Shown piece after piece: positions 23,306-34,802 of a stretch of 64,000 nt of DNA; the first letter of the stretch is position 1, and each line of letters starts with the position of its first letter. The position numbers and the translations under genes are program-made. The notes beneath the pieces were generated by a model that worked only from the letters and a program-made list of their open reading frames with translations, was not told the DNA's origin and did no database searches. The stretch comes from Paragorgia papillata (lineage: Eukaryota; Cnidaria; Anthozoa; Scleralcyonacea; Coralliidae). The DNA is taken from assembly GCA_035771165.1 (NCBI GenBank), contig JAWNZC010000347.1, positions 1,772,501 through 1,836,500 on the forward strand, given 5' to 3'.

Positions 23306-23771
23306 AGGGGATTGGCAACAAAAATTAAGTTTGTCTAATTTGAAAGAACTCATAAAATTGTAATAGAAGATCCTTTACAACTTTTTCGTATCTTTCTTCG
23401 TTTTCAAGATATTTCAATTTGTTTGATATGTAAATGAGATGGTCTCTGACGTCAAGTGTGGGGTAAAATATTTTCATACAGAGCAAAATCACTTACATAT
23501 CTAACATGAAATGTTCAGCGTCGCAAGGAGTTTTTATGTGCACAGTTTCAAATGATTTCGTTGAACAAACGTAGAGATATAACTGGTTTTGCTATACATG
23601 TGAAAATATTTTACCCCACACCTGACGTCAGAGACCATCTCATTTACATATCAAACAAATTGAAATATCTTGAAAACGAAGAGAGATACGAAAAAGTTGT
23701 AAAGGATGTTCTATTACAATTTTATGAGTTCTTTCAAATTAAACAAACTTAATTTTTAGTGCTGTTGCCCT
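23306..23771. mobile_element. TTAA-flanked foldback transposon family f, copy 1 (466 bp)
   Basis: TTAA at 23302-23305 and 23772-23775. Ends aggggattggcaacaaaaat and the complement gttgccct; the arms are inverted over roughly 200 bp each (gaaagaactcataaaattgt ... and its complement near 23,720). Copy 2 is at 47,454-47,927. TTAA target sites point to Kolobok- or piggyBac-type transposases. The 66-codon ORF in the right arm is not a gene. Confidence 0.85.
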
Positions 23772-24484
23772 TTAACTCTTTGAATTTAAAGTTTGCGTGT
23801 TGACAAATATAGTAATACAAGCGAGAATGTTGGCATTTTGCTCTGATGTCTGATGAAGGCCTGAGTCAACAGATTGAAAGCTCTGCAATAAATAAATGAT
23901 ATTAAACGTGGTGTGTACCACAAATTCTCGCTTGTATTACGTATTGTATTTTTGTTGTAATCGGCCGATATGGCGTCTGAGTTCAATCACTCAACCGTGC
24001 AGTATAAATGTTGATGAAGGTGTAAAACAAAAAAAACTGAGTATTTAAAGAACACTCAAGACGTACACTCCCCTCCCCAGAACATGTATTAACACAGTAT
24101 TTGGCAATCAGATTAAAATACTGCTGCGCAAGATCACACGTGCGGACTATACTACTAATTCTATAAGTAACGCGTAGAGAGAGTGGACTTCCAGAATAGT
24201 AGATACGCTAACATGCAGTATATTCAATAATTGCCATTTCGCAAGAGAAAGGTCAGAAATAAAGAAAACATGACCAGATCTGAGATAAAAATTAAGAAAC
24301 AACTTTACAAAGTTAGATTAACGTTAATCTTGATCGGTATTTGGCTAGTCCATTCATATACGCTTGTAATCTGCTTGATCGGAAACGGTAGTGATGGTCC
24401 ATACTGCTTTCATTTTCTCTGTTCTGTTGATTTCTTTATACTGAAGGGTACATTAGAGTTATCATTTATCGCTTTTTAACACGC

Positions 24485-24612
24485 TCCCATCACGACGCTA
24501 TTCATTTGCGCGAGAAAAAAATTATATTTGTGTGCAAAGGAAAGAGTAAGACATTAGTGCATTTTTTACGGACTATTTAGTCCACGTTTTGACGTGTGTC
24601 TTTTCATGATAT
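24485..24612 (-). repeat. Dispersed repeat family a, copy 3
   Basis: The complement carries acacgtcaaaacgtggacta, aatagtccgtaaaaaatgc and cacacaaatataattttttt, matching 3,688-3,870. Confidence 0.6.
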
Positions 24613-24614
24613 TA

Positions 24615-24842
24615 AACCCAAGTCAAACGAGAACGCAAGTCATCACAAGTTGGCAGTCACAAATTTATGTGGCGGTCGTTCGAACACCCAAATTAACAAA
24701 ATAAAGGTTTCATGAGTGTTTTAAACAAGTTTTAACTTTGTCACGGCACATGATATTTTCGGGAAACTATTCAGAGCGGCTGGCTGGGATAGTGCATGTG
24801 ACTGCCAACTGGCGATGACTTGCGTTCTCATTTGATTAGGGC
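24615..24842. mobile_element. MITE with TTA target duplication, 228 bp
   Basis: tta|aacccaagtcaaacgagaac ... gttctcatttgattagggc|tta. TIRs continue inward over gcaagtcatcacaagttggc / gccaactggcgatgacttgc, about 45 bp with mismatches. Confidence 0.75.
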
Positions 24843-25090
24843 TTAAATTTGAAAGTTTTTCAAGTTTGCGACATGGTGACACTGTGCCTTTACATTGTAA
24901 TGTATATTATTGGGTTTTGAAGATTAGTCGGCGATATCTGCAGTACTTTTAGATATATAAAATCATATAACTTTTCTTAATACTTATGGGAAAATCTAAC
25001 TCTATTTGTATTAAGCTACTATACGTCGTTGTAGGTTTTAGCTTGGGTTTCGTCCGAGCACCAATTTCGGCAACGGACTTGTTGTGGCTC

Positions 25091-25170
25091 TTGAACAAGA
25101 CCATATTAGCTATACAAGTTACTGACACAAGGCTTGTGTTAACTTGTATAGCTAATCTGGGCTTGTTCAA
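25091..25170. repeat. 80-bp hairpin
   Basis: ttgaacaaga...attagctatacaagtt pairs with aacttgtatagctaat...cttgttcaa around a 22-bp loop (actgacacaaggcttgtgtt region). Confidence 0.75.
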
Positions 25171-25761
25171 ATTACATCACGAGTTTTTTTTAACTTAAGT
25201 GCATATAAACCCAGAGCAAACAGTTGTTCAGTGAAATATTTTTTTGATTGGGTTTTTTGGTGATTGGCATTTGGCTTTCTTTCTATTTTTGGCAAGATAA
25301 ACTACCTGAGAATTTTTGTGGAAAAACTCATACAATATGGAACATGTTGTTCAAACACACCATTAATGGAAGAATTGGGTCATGTCACTCCTGCAAATAA
25401 ATATTGTATAGATAATGATGACTACTTTGGCGTCTTCTCATTACCATTTTGAAAACAAAAATCTCTATTAAAGCAATAAAGGTTGCTCCAATCTAAAAAA
25501 TATTTCGTTCAACTATTTGCCAAAGGTAGAACGTATTTAGATGATATAAAAAAATTGGGGTTATATGCACTTTAAGAAGACTTCCGTGGGTTCTTATTTA
25601 ATTCAGCCATCCAGGCTCTACTATTTTAACAAACATTGCACCGAGTTTGGCGGTATGAAGGTATTAACTAAATTTAATAGATATTTAAAAGAATATAGTT
25701 ATAAAAATATTGGGGAAACGTAAAAGGAAAAGGTCATAACTGGATTGTAACTTATATTATT

Positions 25762-25966
25762 AACTGGATTCCTGTCCGAGGGCTTCCCCAGAGGTGAATA
25801 AAATCGTCTAACGCCAATTTGGACAGGAAAGAGTTAGAGAGATAGTTTATAACTCATTCCTATCTCAGGACTTCCCCATGCAGAGGTGAATAAAATCGTC
25901 TGGCGTTAGCCAGAATAAAATACTAAAGACCGATTCGGACAGGAAAGAGTTAGAGAGATAGTTTAT
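25762..25966 (+). mobile_element. Two copies of MITE family c in a tandem duplication
   Basis: Copies at 25,762-25,835 (internally shortened) and 25,851-25,951. Each is followed by the same 15-16 bp, agagagatagtttat. Two insertions would not share flanks like this, so the MITE plus flank was duplicated as a unit and the first copy later lost part of its centre. Confidence 0.8.
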
Positions 25967-26120
25967 AAATAAAGGATATGTTTTGCAAGCTTTGCACCGA
26001 GTCACATAATGCTGTGAAATAACACTGAGGATACTTCCGGGCTTAAAATAGTTTATTTATTTTGGCAGTGTTTGCTCGAGTTTCTTATACACGGCGATGT
26101 TTTATGGGGTCATAAGGGAG

Positions 26121-26256
26121 AGTGGATTTAGATATTGAAATTTACAGGGTGAAATGCCCCAATTGAGCATGACTACCATGATGTACGTGTTGATTTTGCG
26201 GGGGGAGGAAAACCGGAGAACCCGACGAAAAAGAAGCGCGCTAACAGCACACGCCA
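26121..26256 (-). mobile_element. 5S-derived SINE with internal deletion
   Basis: The body (aaatgccccaattgagcatg ... ggaggaaaaccggagaaccc) is joined directly to the leader (gcgcgctaacagcacacgcc). The whole 5S-like promoter core, about 150 bp, is missing. This copy should be dead for Pol III transcription. Confidence 0.75.
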
Positions 26257-27160
26257 TAAAGAGTTAAACCCATCTTGAAGACTTCGAAACAGACGTCAGA
26301 GTATAATAAAACAAAACTATATATATGAACTGCCAATATGTCATCAAGATTTAAGAGAGAAAAAACCCAAGATAAACCCAAGTTTCTTTAAACTGTTTGG
26401 CAATATATACTTTGGCCCAGAGAAGGGAATTATCTGTTTAGATTATCCTTTGACGATTATCTTTTTGTTGTTATGTTTTTAAGAAAAACAAGCAATGTGT
26501 TGAGTGGTGATCTTTTTGTATCTCTGTTTAATCTTTAATTAAGTTTAATTTTTTTACTTCTTGCTAGCTGTTTTTTATATTTTCGAGAAGTGACCTTAGC
26601 TTGTGTCGAGTATACTTTATTAATTGCGTTACGAATAATTATAATCATAATATTTGTAATAGTTCTAAAAATTGTGATAATTACGACGATTATAATTATT
26701 GCATATATTATAATAATTATTATATTTGCAATAATTATTATATGGCTGGGCTTGTTTTCGGGTCATTACGCCAAACGGCGCACGCTGATTGGTTGCTGAG
26801 AGGTCCGGAAAAAGCCGTAATGCCCTCTCGGCACTGTGAGAGGACATTACGTCCTTTTTAATGACCTGCACGTTTTGGCGGGAAAATTACTGAGTTGAGT
26901 TGAATGAAAATAAAAGCGAATTATATATTTATATATATTCGTTGGAAAATTTTGAACAATAATACGTCCTGAAACATCAGTGTTTCTTTTTATAAAAACT
27001 TTATTTAAAAGCGCGAAAAATAAAAGCCTAATAACAGGTGTAAACATGAAGCGAAACGAAAAAGCTCAAAAGTAAGAACTAAGATGAACAGCGATGATCA
27101 AGACAAACGTACAACTAAAAACAGATAAGAAAACAAGCCAAAAGCCATATAATAAAAGGC
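26257..27160. other. Unassigned, with an ATAATTAT-rich patch
   Basis: 26,630-26,745 is a low-complexity run of ataattat/gataatta. The downstream part (26,745-26,880) has inverted gaggtcc / ggacat-type pieces but no clear element. Confidence 0.4.
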
Positions 27161-27304
27161 TTATTAACCTCGTTTTCTCGGTCTGTACGGGAAAGTATTT
27201 GCCCTCGGTTTCTCTCGCACAAACCTCGCTCCTTCGTCGCTCGGTCTGTACTGAAAACCTTAGGCAAATACTTTCCCGTACAGACCTCGAACTCGGTTAA
27301 TAAT
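27161..27304. mobile_element. 144-bp inverted-repeat MITE
   Basis: Ends ttattaacc...ggttaataa. Inside, ggtctgtacgggaaagtatt and tgcc pair with ggcaaatactttcccgtacag. A second inverted piece (cgctcggtctgtactg) lies in the loop. Confidence 0.75.
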
Positions 27305-27677
27305 CCTTTAGTAATTAATTGATACTTATAATAATTATAGAACAATTACGCTCCACTCGCTTTCGGTTCATCCAAAATCTTATTACGTTCAAAGTATTGC
27401 TCCTAATTTAATATATTTATAATATCATCAGTGGTTTAAGGATGTTGTTTATTGTTAGTTCCTGTCAACGGATTTTTTTTTAAAACGCCACCTTTTTTTT
27501 ACTGATAGTTTCTTCATCCACGATGAAACGATCATCAAAAATGGTACTTTTCGAAGACGCTTTCCAAAGTTACTACGGCTTGCGAATAACTTGCAAACTT
27601 ATTAGGAGATAGGGCGTTTGCTTTCTAAGGAACTCATCACCGACGGAAATTAGTGATATTAACCATTGAGACTTTTT

Positions 27678-27773
27678 AACTCATTCCTGTCCGAGGGCTT
27701 CCCCAGAGGTGAATAAAATTCTTTGGCGTTAGCCAAAATAAAATACTAAGGCGCAATTCAGACAGGGAAGATC
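27678..27773 (+). mobile_element. Short MITE family c, copy
   Basis: aactcattcctgtccgaggg and gaggtgaataaaattctttg, with the hairpin ttggcgttagccaa. The right end is degraded (cagacagggaag). Confidence 0.75.
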
Positions 27774-28261
27774 GAATTAAACGTCTTTTCGATCTATAGG
27801 TATGTTGTACATACTTATAAAACTTTATGCTTACCGTAATAGTTTTGCTTTCATGACCTTGTAATAAGTTCGTGTTTGATGATTTTTGTGAAATTGACGC
27901 AATGTAATTTTTTTTTAATTATTTTTTTATTAGCTTACGATACCATGACAGACGCTAATGAGTGACCCCCACGATGCTTTACATCGTTTTTTAAACTCTG
28001 CTCAATAAATGGCGTAAGATTAGCTAGAGGTGAGTTAAAAATCACGTTGTCTTCCAAAATAGAATGTCCACTAGAATTCAATTTCGCAGGGTGACGAACA
28101 GCGACGCATAGTGGGACAAAGATTCAAAAGATGCCATTTAGCTCGCGAGGTGGCGAACGAAGAAGAGACAGCTGTTTTCGTAGGCTAGCATTTAGCTCGA
28201 GTTCCAGAGAGTAATTTAAGATTAGCGAGTATTAGTTAGCGCGTTCTTATTGTACTGTATT
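27774..28261. other. Unassigned sequence
   Basis: No recognisable feature. Confidence 0.35.
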
Positions 28262-29167
28262 GCAGTGTTGCACATTGCGTGTTGCACACATACTACTAGC
28301 GTGTTGCACATACTACTAGCGTGTTGCACATACTACTGTCGTGTTGCACATTGCGTGCTACCTATACTACTAACGTGTTGCCTATACTACTAACGTGTTG
28401 GCTGTACTACTAACGTGTTGGCTATACTACTAACGTGTTGGCTATACTACTAACGTGTTGGCTATACTACTAACGTGTTGGCTATACTACTAACGTGTTG
28501 GCTATACTACTAACGTGTTGGCTATACTACTAACGTGTTGGCTATAATACTAACGTGTTGGCTATACTGCTATAACGTGTTGGCTATACTGCTATAACGT
28601 GTTGGCTATACTGCTATAACGTGTTGGCTATACTGCTATAACGTGTTGGCTATACTGCTATAACGTGTTGGCTATACTGCTATAACGTGTTGGCTATACT
28701 GCTATAACGTGTTGGCTATACCGCTAACGTGTTGCCTGTACCACTAACGTGTTGCCTGTACCACTATCGTGTTGCCTGTACCACTATCGTGTTGCCTGTA
28801 CCACTAACGTGTTGCCTGTACCACTAACGTGTTGCCTGTACCACTAACGTGTTGCCTGTACCACTAACGTGTTGCCTGTACCACTAACGTGTTGCCTGTA
28901 CCACTAACGTGTTGCCTGTACCACTAACGTGTTGCCTGTACCACTAACGTGTTGCCTGTACCACTAACGTGTTGCCTGTACCACTAACGTGTTGCCTGTA
29001 CCACTAACGTGTTGCCTGTACCACTAACGTGTTGCCTGTACCACTAACGTGTTACCTGTACCACTAACGTGTTACCTGTACCACTAACGTGTTGCCTATA
29101 CCACTAACGTGTTGCCTATACCAGTAACGTGTTGCCTATACTACTAACGTGTTGCACACTGCGTATT
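28262..29167. repeat. Minisatellite with homogenised sub-blocks, CTAACGTGTTG core
   Basis: All units contain aacgtgttg. Order along the array: mixed tgttgcacatactactagcg units, then about nine 20-mers of ctatactactaacgtgttgg, then about eight 22-mers with ctatactgctataacgtgtt, then about eighteen 20-mers of ctgtaccactaacgtgttgc, then a mixed end. Non-coding. Confidence 0.95.
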
Positions 29168-29977
29168 GCCTATATATACTATTAGCCCACGGAATTTTTA
29201 TAAAGGTTGTTTGGTCAAAACGTCAGTAATTCGTTTTAAAAAAATTGGCTCTACCCTAGCTACCTTATAGATTATTTATGGAGTATGACATTCGGATTAA
29301 GTGTTTATTCTATAAAAAATTAGGCTTCCCGTGGCTTTTCAGGCAGCACTTCCCTTGCGATAGTAACTTCTAGTTCTACATAATTGTCATCTTAATTGAA
29401 ATCTAATTCAATTATTCTTTTAACACCCTCGAAGCTTTTAGGTTTTAATATGGTACATTATTATAAACTGTAGTTATGACTCATCATGAGTACTGGTCGC
29501 TGTGAAGTGAAGTAATAGCTAGGAGTTGTACAATCCCGACTAAAATTGTTGAGAAACTTTCCTCAGTTTGTGAGAATGTCTCAACGACGTATAGCCAGGA
29601 TTCTTGTTTATACCCGTTTGGACTTTGCTTCACAAATATGGCAGCTCAAAATCTCTCGTACAAATAAAGTCAAATTTGTAATAAAAACACTGTGGCTTTT
29701 TAATCAGGGGAGCTTAAACAGGAATTTCACAGCTTAAATAAATCTGACATGTAAAATTTGCTAAAAGATTCAAGTTTTCGTGACATTTTGGAAGCATCCG
29801 TGCTGAGCTCTAAACAAATTTTAAAAACTTGGCAACGTAAGACGAGAATAAATTACAGTATCAACTCAATTAACTTTGAACGTCGCTTGAGGATTATATT
29901 TACTTGTGTATATACACATTTATTGATTCAGAGATTTAGAGTTAACTTAAAAAATTCTGACTTTGAAGGGCCTTTTA
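29168..29977. other. Unassigned sequence
   Basis: Short ORFs of 63 and 74 codons at 29,546-29,982 have no recognisable domain; the second runs into the adjacent MITE. Confidence 0.35.
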
Positions 29978-30330
29978 CATGAATCCAGATTGAGTTTCAA
30001 TACGGATTGAACTCATTCCAGTTCGGTTCAAATCCCTTTATCTGTTTACATGAATCCAGATTGAGATTTAGCTCATTCCGGATTGAGTTCAATCCGGATT
30101 GAAAAATTTCGTTCCGGAATCATGTAAAGGCGGTGCGAGTTTCATTCCGGAATGAAAAACGTGACAGAGAGGACTAGAACAAGCAATGCATGCGTGTTTT
30201 CAAATATTTACGGATTTCAGATTTCAGGCGGATTTCAATCCAGAAACCCAATTCTCATATAAACACGGATTGACTTCGCATTTCAGTCCGGATTGAAACT
30301 CAATCCGGATTCATGTAGCTAAGCAGCCCC
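29978..30330. mobile_element. MITE built from ATCCGGATTGA motifs, 353 bp
   Basis: Ends gggccttttacatgaatcca and the complement of ggattcatgtagctaagcagcccc, followed by tta. Inside, aatccggattgaa and ttccggaatga recur in both orientations, giving a complex foldback. A tgtttacatgaatccagatt subterminal repeat is present at about 30,048. Confidence 0.7.
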
Positions 30331-30416
30331 TTAAAACACTCCATGGAGAACAATCTGGTACTATTGAAGGAACAATTCTGTTCTACAAAAGTCTTCCGTC
30401 GTTCAATCCGACGAGC

Positions 30417-30505
30417 AGCTTATAACTTTGATAAAACATTGATTAATCAAAGGATTTACAATTTCTTTTGATTTTCTTTATGAATTATTAATGAAATGAT
30501 AATTT
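30417..30505 (+). repeat. Dispersed repeat g
   Basis: taactttgataaaacattgat, cttttgattttctttatgaa and ttattaatgaa(a)tgataa are shared in order with 46,797-46,925; a shorter match is at 37,730-37,800. Confidence 0.55.
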
Positions 30506-31961
30506 TTTTGGTGTTGGAGTTGTTACTTGTTAGTAATGTAATTTACTACTTAATATTAATACAGGAAGAACTACGTTAGCGACTATTTTTGCGCCTTCGA
30601 TGTTTCCCGTTGTGCGCATTTAAAATCTTCTTAAATACGCGATTCCTGGTCACAGGACAACTGAACTCTATGCGCCAAACGAAGACACGCATTTTCTTTT
30701 CTAAGAATACGATTGTCGGTGTCGCGAACAGGCGCTGACAAAACACAGAGACGTCAAACCTTGCCTTATGCATGGCAATATATCTCCCGCAGGGTAACAT
30801 CTCATGGAACTCATGGATTGTACGACGTATAAAGTGTTCGTAAGATGGCAAAATGGATTTGGGATCGAAATCTGATCACGGTTTATTCACGCAGCGAGTT
30901 ACGCGTGCCAAGAGACTCACAGTATATTGTAATTATTTGTAGCAGACGTGAGAACAGTTGTCTCCAAATGTGTTGAAAGTTGTCGTGGAACCGATCCAAA
31001 ATGAAATAATGAGCCGAACATCGTTTTGGACAACTTTAGAATGTTCTCACCGGTCGCCTAAATCATGACCTCACCGCATTGGGTTTCTTTGACTGAGATA
31101 GCAGTAGACTAGCAGTAGAGTTATCGTAAAAAGCTATTTAATTATAAGGGGGGACGGAAGCAATACTCCCACCATGCTGTGTTCTAGCTGCTTCGAACTA
31201 TGCCATCGCATACCTACGTTGTTTTGAAAGACGTATATACATTAAATCATTATGCTTGTCAGTCAGATCTCCATTTCTAGAACCTACAAAGTTGTCCGTC
31301 TTATCGTCATCGCTATACTATTAGGGCAAAAATATAACGCGTTGCGCTTCTAAACGTTATCAGATTTCGCCATAGTTGGGGAGTGATCGTCTGGCAATGT
31401 ATTACCTAGTGAACTCCACCTTAAGATAACAATATACCGGTGTTCCGCTGTTCCGTGCTTTACTAAACGCCCAACATGCCCACCGAGTGGCCCATTAAGA
31501 AGGTGGAAACGACGCCAAGTTTAAAAATAAGCTTGACGCACTTTCTGAAATGGAAACCGTGAGAGGAAATTAGGACGCAGCGGGAAGGTGTCCTTTGGAG
31601 CCGGCATATCGCATAACGAGCACGTGTTTTGATGCCACCTCGTAATAATGATCTTTGAAAAAGATGAACCGAAGCCAAGTTTATAATTGAGATTTATCTA
31701 CATGATGAGGTTGGCCATCAGAAAGGCGTGTGCGTCGCCTCGAAAATCATAAATGAGCGCCAAGTAAGATGACACATGAGATAAATCAGAAGGGCGTAGG
31801 CTGTCTCTCGAAAATGAGTGTTGTGTAGACAGTGTTCATAGGGTGTATAGTAAAATTAAAAAGGTAGTGAACTGTTAAGATATTAGAGAACAAAACACTG
31901 ATATATTTCGAACCAAATTTCTTATCAACATGTGTACCTAGCGGTACAGGAGAAGCAACAA
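30506..31961. other. Unassigned sequence
   Basis: A 91-codon ORF (30,576-30,851, minus) and a 71-codon ORF (31,463-31,678, minus) match nothing I know. No repeat structure identified. Confidence 0.35.
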
Positions 31962-31984
31962 TAGGACTCTAGGTCCCTTACAAG

Positions 31985-32216
31985 GTTATCCTCCTAAGGT
32001 CTAGGTGTTGGCTTTACGGATGGAGGAAAACTGGAATACCCGGCGGAAAACCCTCGAAGCACATTTTTCCTTCATCCAAAATCCTTTAAACTCTACTCAC
32101 ATGAGTCCCAAGCTCGACAACGGGGTCATTCCCAAGCGGTCACCCATCCAAGTACTAACCCCGTCCAACCGGGCTTAACTATTGATGAGAGGCAGCGCCC
32201 TAATAGCACACGCCAC
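31985..32216 (-). mobile_element. 5S-derived SINE copy
   Basis: Minus strand leader ggcgtgtgctattagggcgc, 5S-like core with agttaagcccggttggacgg and ttagtacttggatgggtgac, and a body ending near ctccatccgtaaagccaaca. Confidence 0.85.
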
Positions 32217-32605
32217 GCCATCTGTAAACCATTACCGCCTAGATTGTCCGAAAATCATCTGGCGTTCGACAGAATAAAATAATAGAGGCCGTTTTTGGCC
32301 AGCTCTGGAATGCAGGAAGGGGCTTCTTACGGTTATCCATTGCTACCTAGAGTGTCTGAGGGTTCTCCGTTTGACGAGTATAAAATTGTCTGGTTCTCTG
32401 GCGATAGAGTAAAATAATAAGGTCAAAGAGACCGGTTTTTTCCCCCCGGCTAAAGCAGGAATGGATTAATAACTTCTTCAGTAACCTACATTGTTGCCTG
32501 GACTGGCTGATGGTTCTCTCTTTGTTCCGAAAAATCGTCTGTTGTTACTGCAAAACTATGTGTTATTAGACGGAGTAAAATAATAGTCAAGGTAAATCGT
32601 CTCAT
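32217..32605 (+). repeat. Cluster of diverged relatives of MITE family c
   Basis: Three successive copies of the core aaaatcgtctgg...agagtaaaataat: at about 32,255-32,285 (aaaatcatctggcgttcgac, agaataaaata), 32,380-32,425 and 32,530-32,590. Ends are not preserved. Confidence 0.6.
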
Positions 32606-32775
32606 GGTGCGAAGCGTCAGCCGGGTTGTATTATCTAAAATCTCTGTACTTCATCGCCTGTTAATTACTGGAAGCATGTGTGAATACTTTGATAAAATGC
32701 GTCACAAAGATACTTCCGAGAGTCGCAGTCTTCATTGAGAATTTTACGTTTTTAATAGAACCACAATTAAATCAG

Positions 32776-32800
32776 CAAGCAAGCGAGCGAGCGAGCTGCG

Positions 32801-32831
<31 letters not shown>

Positions 32832-33070
32832 AACAAACAAATAAACAAACAAACAAACAAACAAACAAGCAAGTAAACGAGCAAGCAAACAAACAAACAA
32901 ACAAACAAACAAGCAAGCAAGTAAACAAGCAAGCAAGCAAGCAAACAAACAAACAAACAAACAAACAAACAAACAAACAAACAAACAAACAAACAAACAA
33001 ACAAACAAACAAACAAACAAACAAACAAACAAACAAACAAACAAACAAACAAACAAGCAAACAAGCAAGC
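32776..33070. repeat. (CAAA)n / (GCAA)n tetranucleotide array
   Basis: About 295 bp of acaa and gcaa units. It creates long Cys/Leu/Phe/Val-only reading frames in three frames of the minus strand, which are artefacts. Confidence 0.97.
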
Positions 33071-33471
33071 CAGAATAATATCTTCTATTTCAAGAGGGTA
33101 AAAAACAAATGTTGATAAATTGATTTTAATAAAACAAATTTATTACCCCGTCTGCAAATAATCTAAGTACCTGCTTTTCTTGATAAGATTTCTCTTAAAT
33201 CATGACGAAAGAATACCTTTAATATTTTTCAAATTTTCCATGTTTTTAAATAACTTAAAGTTAATAAAATCATTGTTATGTATTTTATCAAAATACTCAG
33301 CAGTTCTCGTACTGAGAGGTAGTGAAATGCATACAGCCAAGAAGATGTTGAGATGTTTCAAGCCGAAGTGCTTCTTTCAACAGTGTAGATTGTCTGATAA
33401 ATCGTCTCGTCTGACAGTCTGCAGGTGATGAATTTGGCCTTGGACTTTAAAGCGGTGATTCGTGATTAGTA

Positions 33472-33597
33472 GTACATCATGTCCATATGCAGTGGCATGT
33501 TTGCGAGCTTGGTGTAATGTAACAGACGTTCGGTGGACATTGGTCAAGGTCAATTACTCAGAAAATGTTTCTGAGCCTCAGACAGGATTACAGTGAA
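33472..33597 (-). mobile_element. tRNA-like repeat, tail and T-arm fragment
   Basis: gtttgcgagcttggtgtaat, gtaacagacgttcggtggac and tcaattactcagaaaatgtt form the tail of the tRNA-like family. Only the acceptor/T-arm end of the tRNA-like part remains. Confidence 0.7.
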
Positions 33598-33617
33598 ACT
33601 GCGCGCACCATTCATAC

Positions 33618-33997
33618 TAGGGACTTTAAGATGCTAGGACGACGACGGCGGTTAAAACGCAAGATAAGTTTTACAATTTAAAGAAGTCACGGTTAACTAA
33701 CTATTATATTTGGTATTTGAAGCTAGTTTGGTGACTTCCAAAACGCCACCAATACTGCTAAAAGGATTGTAGTGTCCGTATTGAAGTCAATCTTAAGGAA
33801 CAGTTCTCATCTTTTGGCCGTTGACGTCGTCCTGAAAACGTGAAAATGCTCGAAGTGGTGTTGTATAAAGAACGAGGACGGTGTTGAGATTACTCTTGGG
33901 ACTAAAAATTATTCATTTTCTTTGTTTTGCAAGAAGAATTCTTTTGTTTAGAGGATGTCGTCGTTGAGGTTGACGTCGTAGATCTTAAAGTCCCTAA
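33618..33997. mobile_element. MITE family d, 380 bp
   Basis: Starts tagggactttaagatgctag, gacgacga, and ends with the complement tcgtagatcttaaagtcccta. A terminal fragment is at 19,952-19,997. The interior is non-coding. Confidence 0.75.
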
Positions 33998-34008
33998 TGA
34001 CAGACATG

Positions 34009-34500
34009 CAAACGCTACCACTTAGGAGCACATATGACTATGAATTTGCAACCTTAGCTCTCCATCTGAGCCTCAGTGGCTCAATGGTTAGACCTAAGAC
34101 TAATGGTTAATCTAACCGATTATTAGAAGGTTGAATGCGAACCCTGTCTGACGCTCAGAAATCTTTTTTGAGTAATTGAGTTTGACGAACGTCCACCAAA
34201 CGTCTGTTACATTACACCAAGCTCGCAAACGTACCACTGCATGGACATGCACTGCATGTATGCGCACAACTTATCACTTTAACTACATCTCATATGCAAA
34301 CGTTACCACTTAGGAAGCACATATGACTATGAATTTACAACCTTAGCTCTCCATCTGAGCCTCAGTGGCTCAATGGTCAGACCGTCTAACCGGTCATTAG
34401 AAGGTTGCAGGTTCGAACCCTGTCTGGGGCTCAGAAATCTTTTCTGAGTATTTGAGCTTGACGAGCGTCTACCACCATGCAACGTCTGTTATAGGAAAGG
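34009..34500 (+). mobile_element. Tandem dimer of the tRNA-like repeat, 287-bp period
   Basis: The unit starts gcaaacg(c/t)taccacttagg at 34,009 and again at 34,296. It runs through cacatatgactatgaattt, a tRNA-like body, then gagtaattgagtttgacgaa, accaagctcgcaaacg and a short link. The first tRNA-like body carries an insertion in the anticodon arm; the second is intact (34,359-34,431). The tail and link are complete in unit 1 and truncated in unit 2. Confidence 0.8.
34359..34431 (+). tRNA. tRNA-like sequence with complete cloverleaf (probable pseudo-tRNA)
   Basis: Acceptor GCCTCAG pairs with CTGGGGC. D-stem GCTC is at its normal place, anticodon stem TCTAA pairs with TTAGA, and T-stem GCAGG pairs with CCTGT around TTCGAAC. 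TTTT follows within about 10 nt, a possible Pol III stop. Against a working tRNA: loop CCGGTCA has C instead of U33, giving a GGT (Thr) anticodon not normally used in eukaryotes, and in this copy the D-arm reads GGTCAGACCG so the 3' side of the D-stem is changed. It belongs to a dispersed repeat family. Most likely a SINE-like or decayed tRNA. Confidence 0.45.
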
Positions 34501-34802
34501 AGTGTATTACCCTGGGTGTCAGAGGTTTTTCGACGCTCGTGGGGGATAACGGGGACACACGAGGAAGCCAGGCGGTAAAGTGGGAGGGGCCAAATATCCC
34601 CTATAATCCCCTGCTAACCCCCCTGCGAGCGTGGAAGAACGTCTGGCAATAGTCTAAATCAAGACAAACTCCATTTTATTCACACTCGTGATGAATGCCC
34701 TATTAAGCTGATCAGTGACCCAGAACATTTGTAATATCGATATAAGGTCTTCATTGCATAGCTGTAGTGGTGGTCTTGATTATTGAAAAGTTTTATTCGC
34801 TC

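Noticed and set aside
28262..29167. CRISPR-like array
   Set aside because: Repeats are contiguous without unique spacers and the window is animal nuclear DNA; it is a minisatellite.
32744..33068. Three overlapping 97-106 codon minus-strand ORFs, Cys/Leu/Phe/Val only
   Set aside because: Pure products of a (CAAA)n/(GCAA)n array that happens to lack stops.
34359..34431. Functional tRNA-Thr(GGT) gene
   Set aside because: U33 is replaced by C, the D-stem is altered, the anticodon is atypical for eukaryotes and the sequence belongs to a multicopy repeat. Kept only as a tRNA-like feature.
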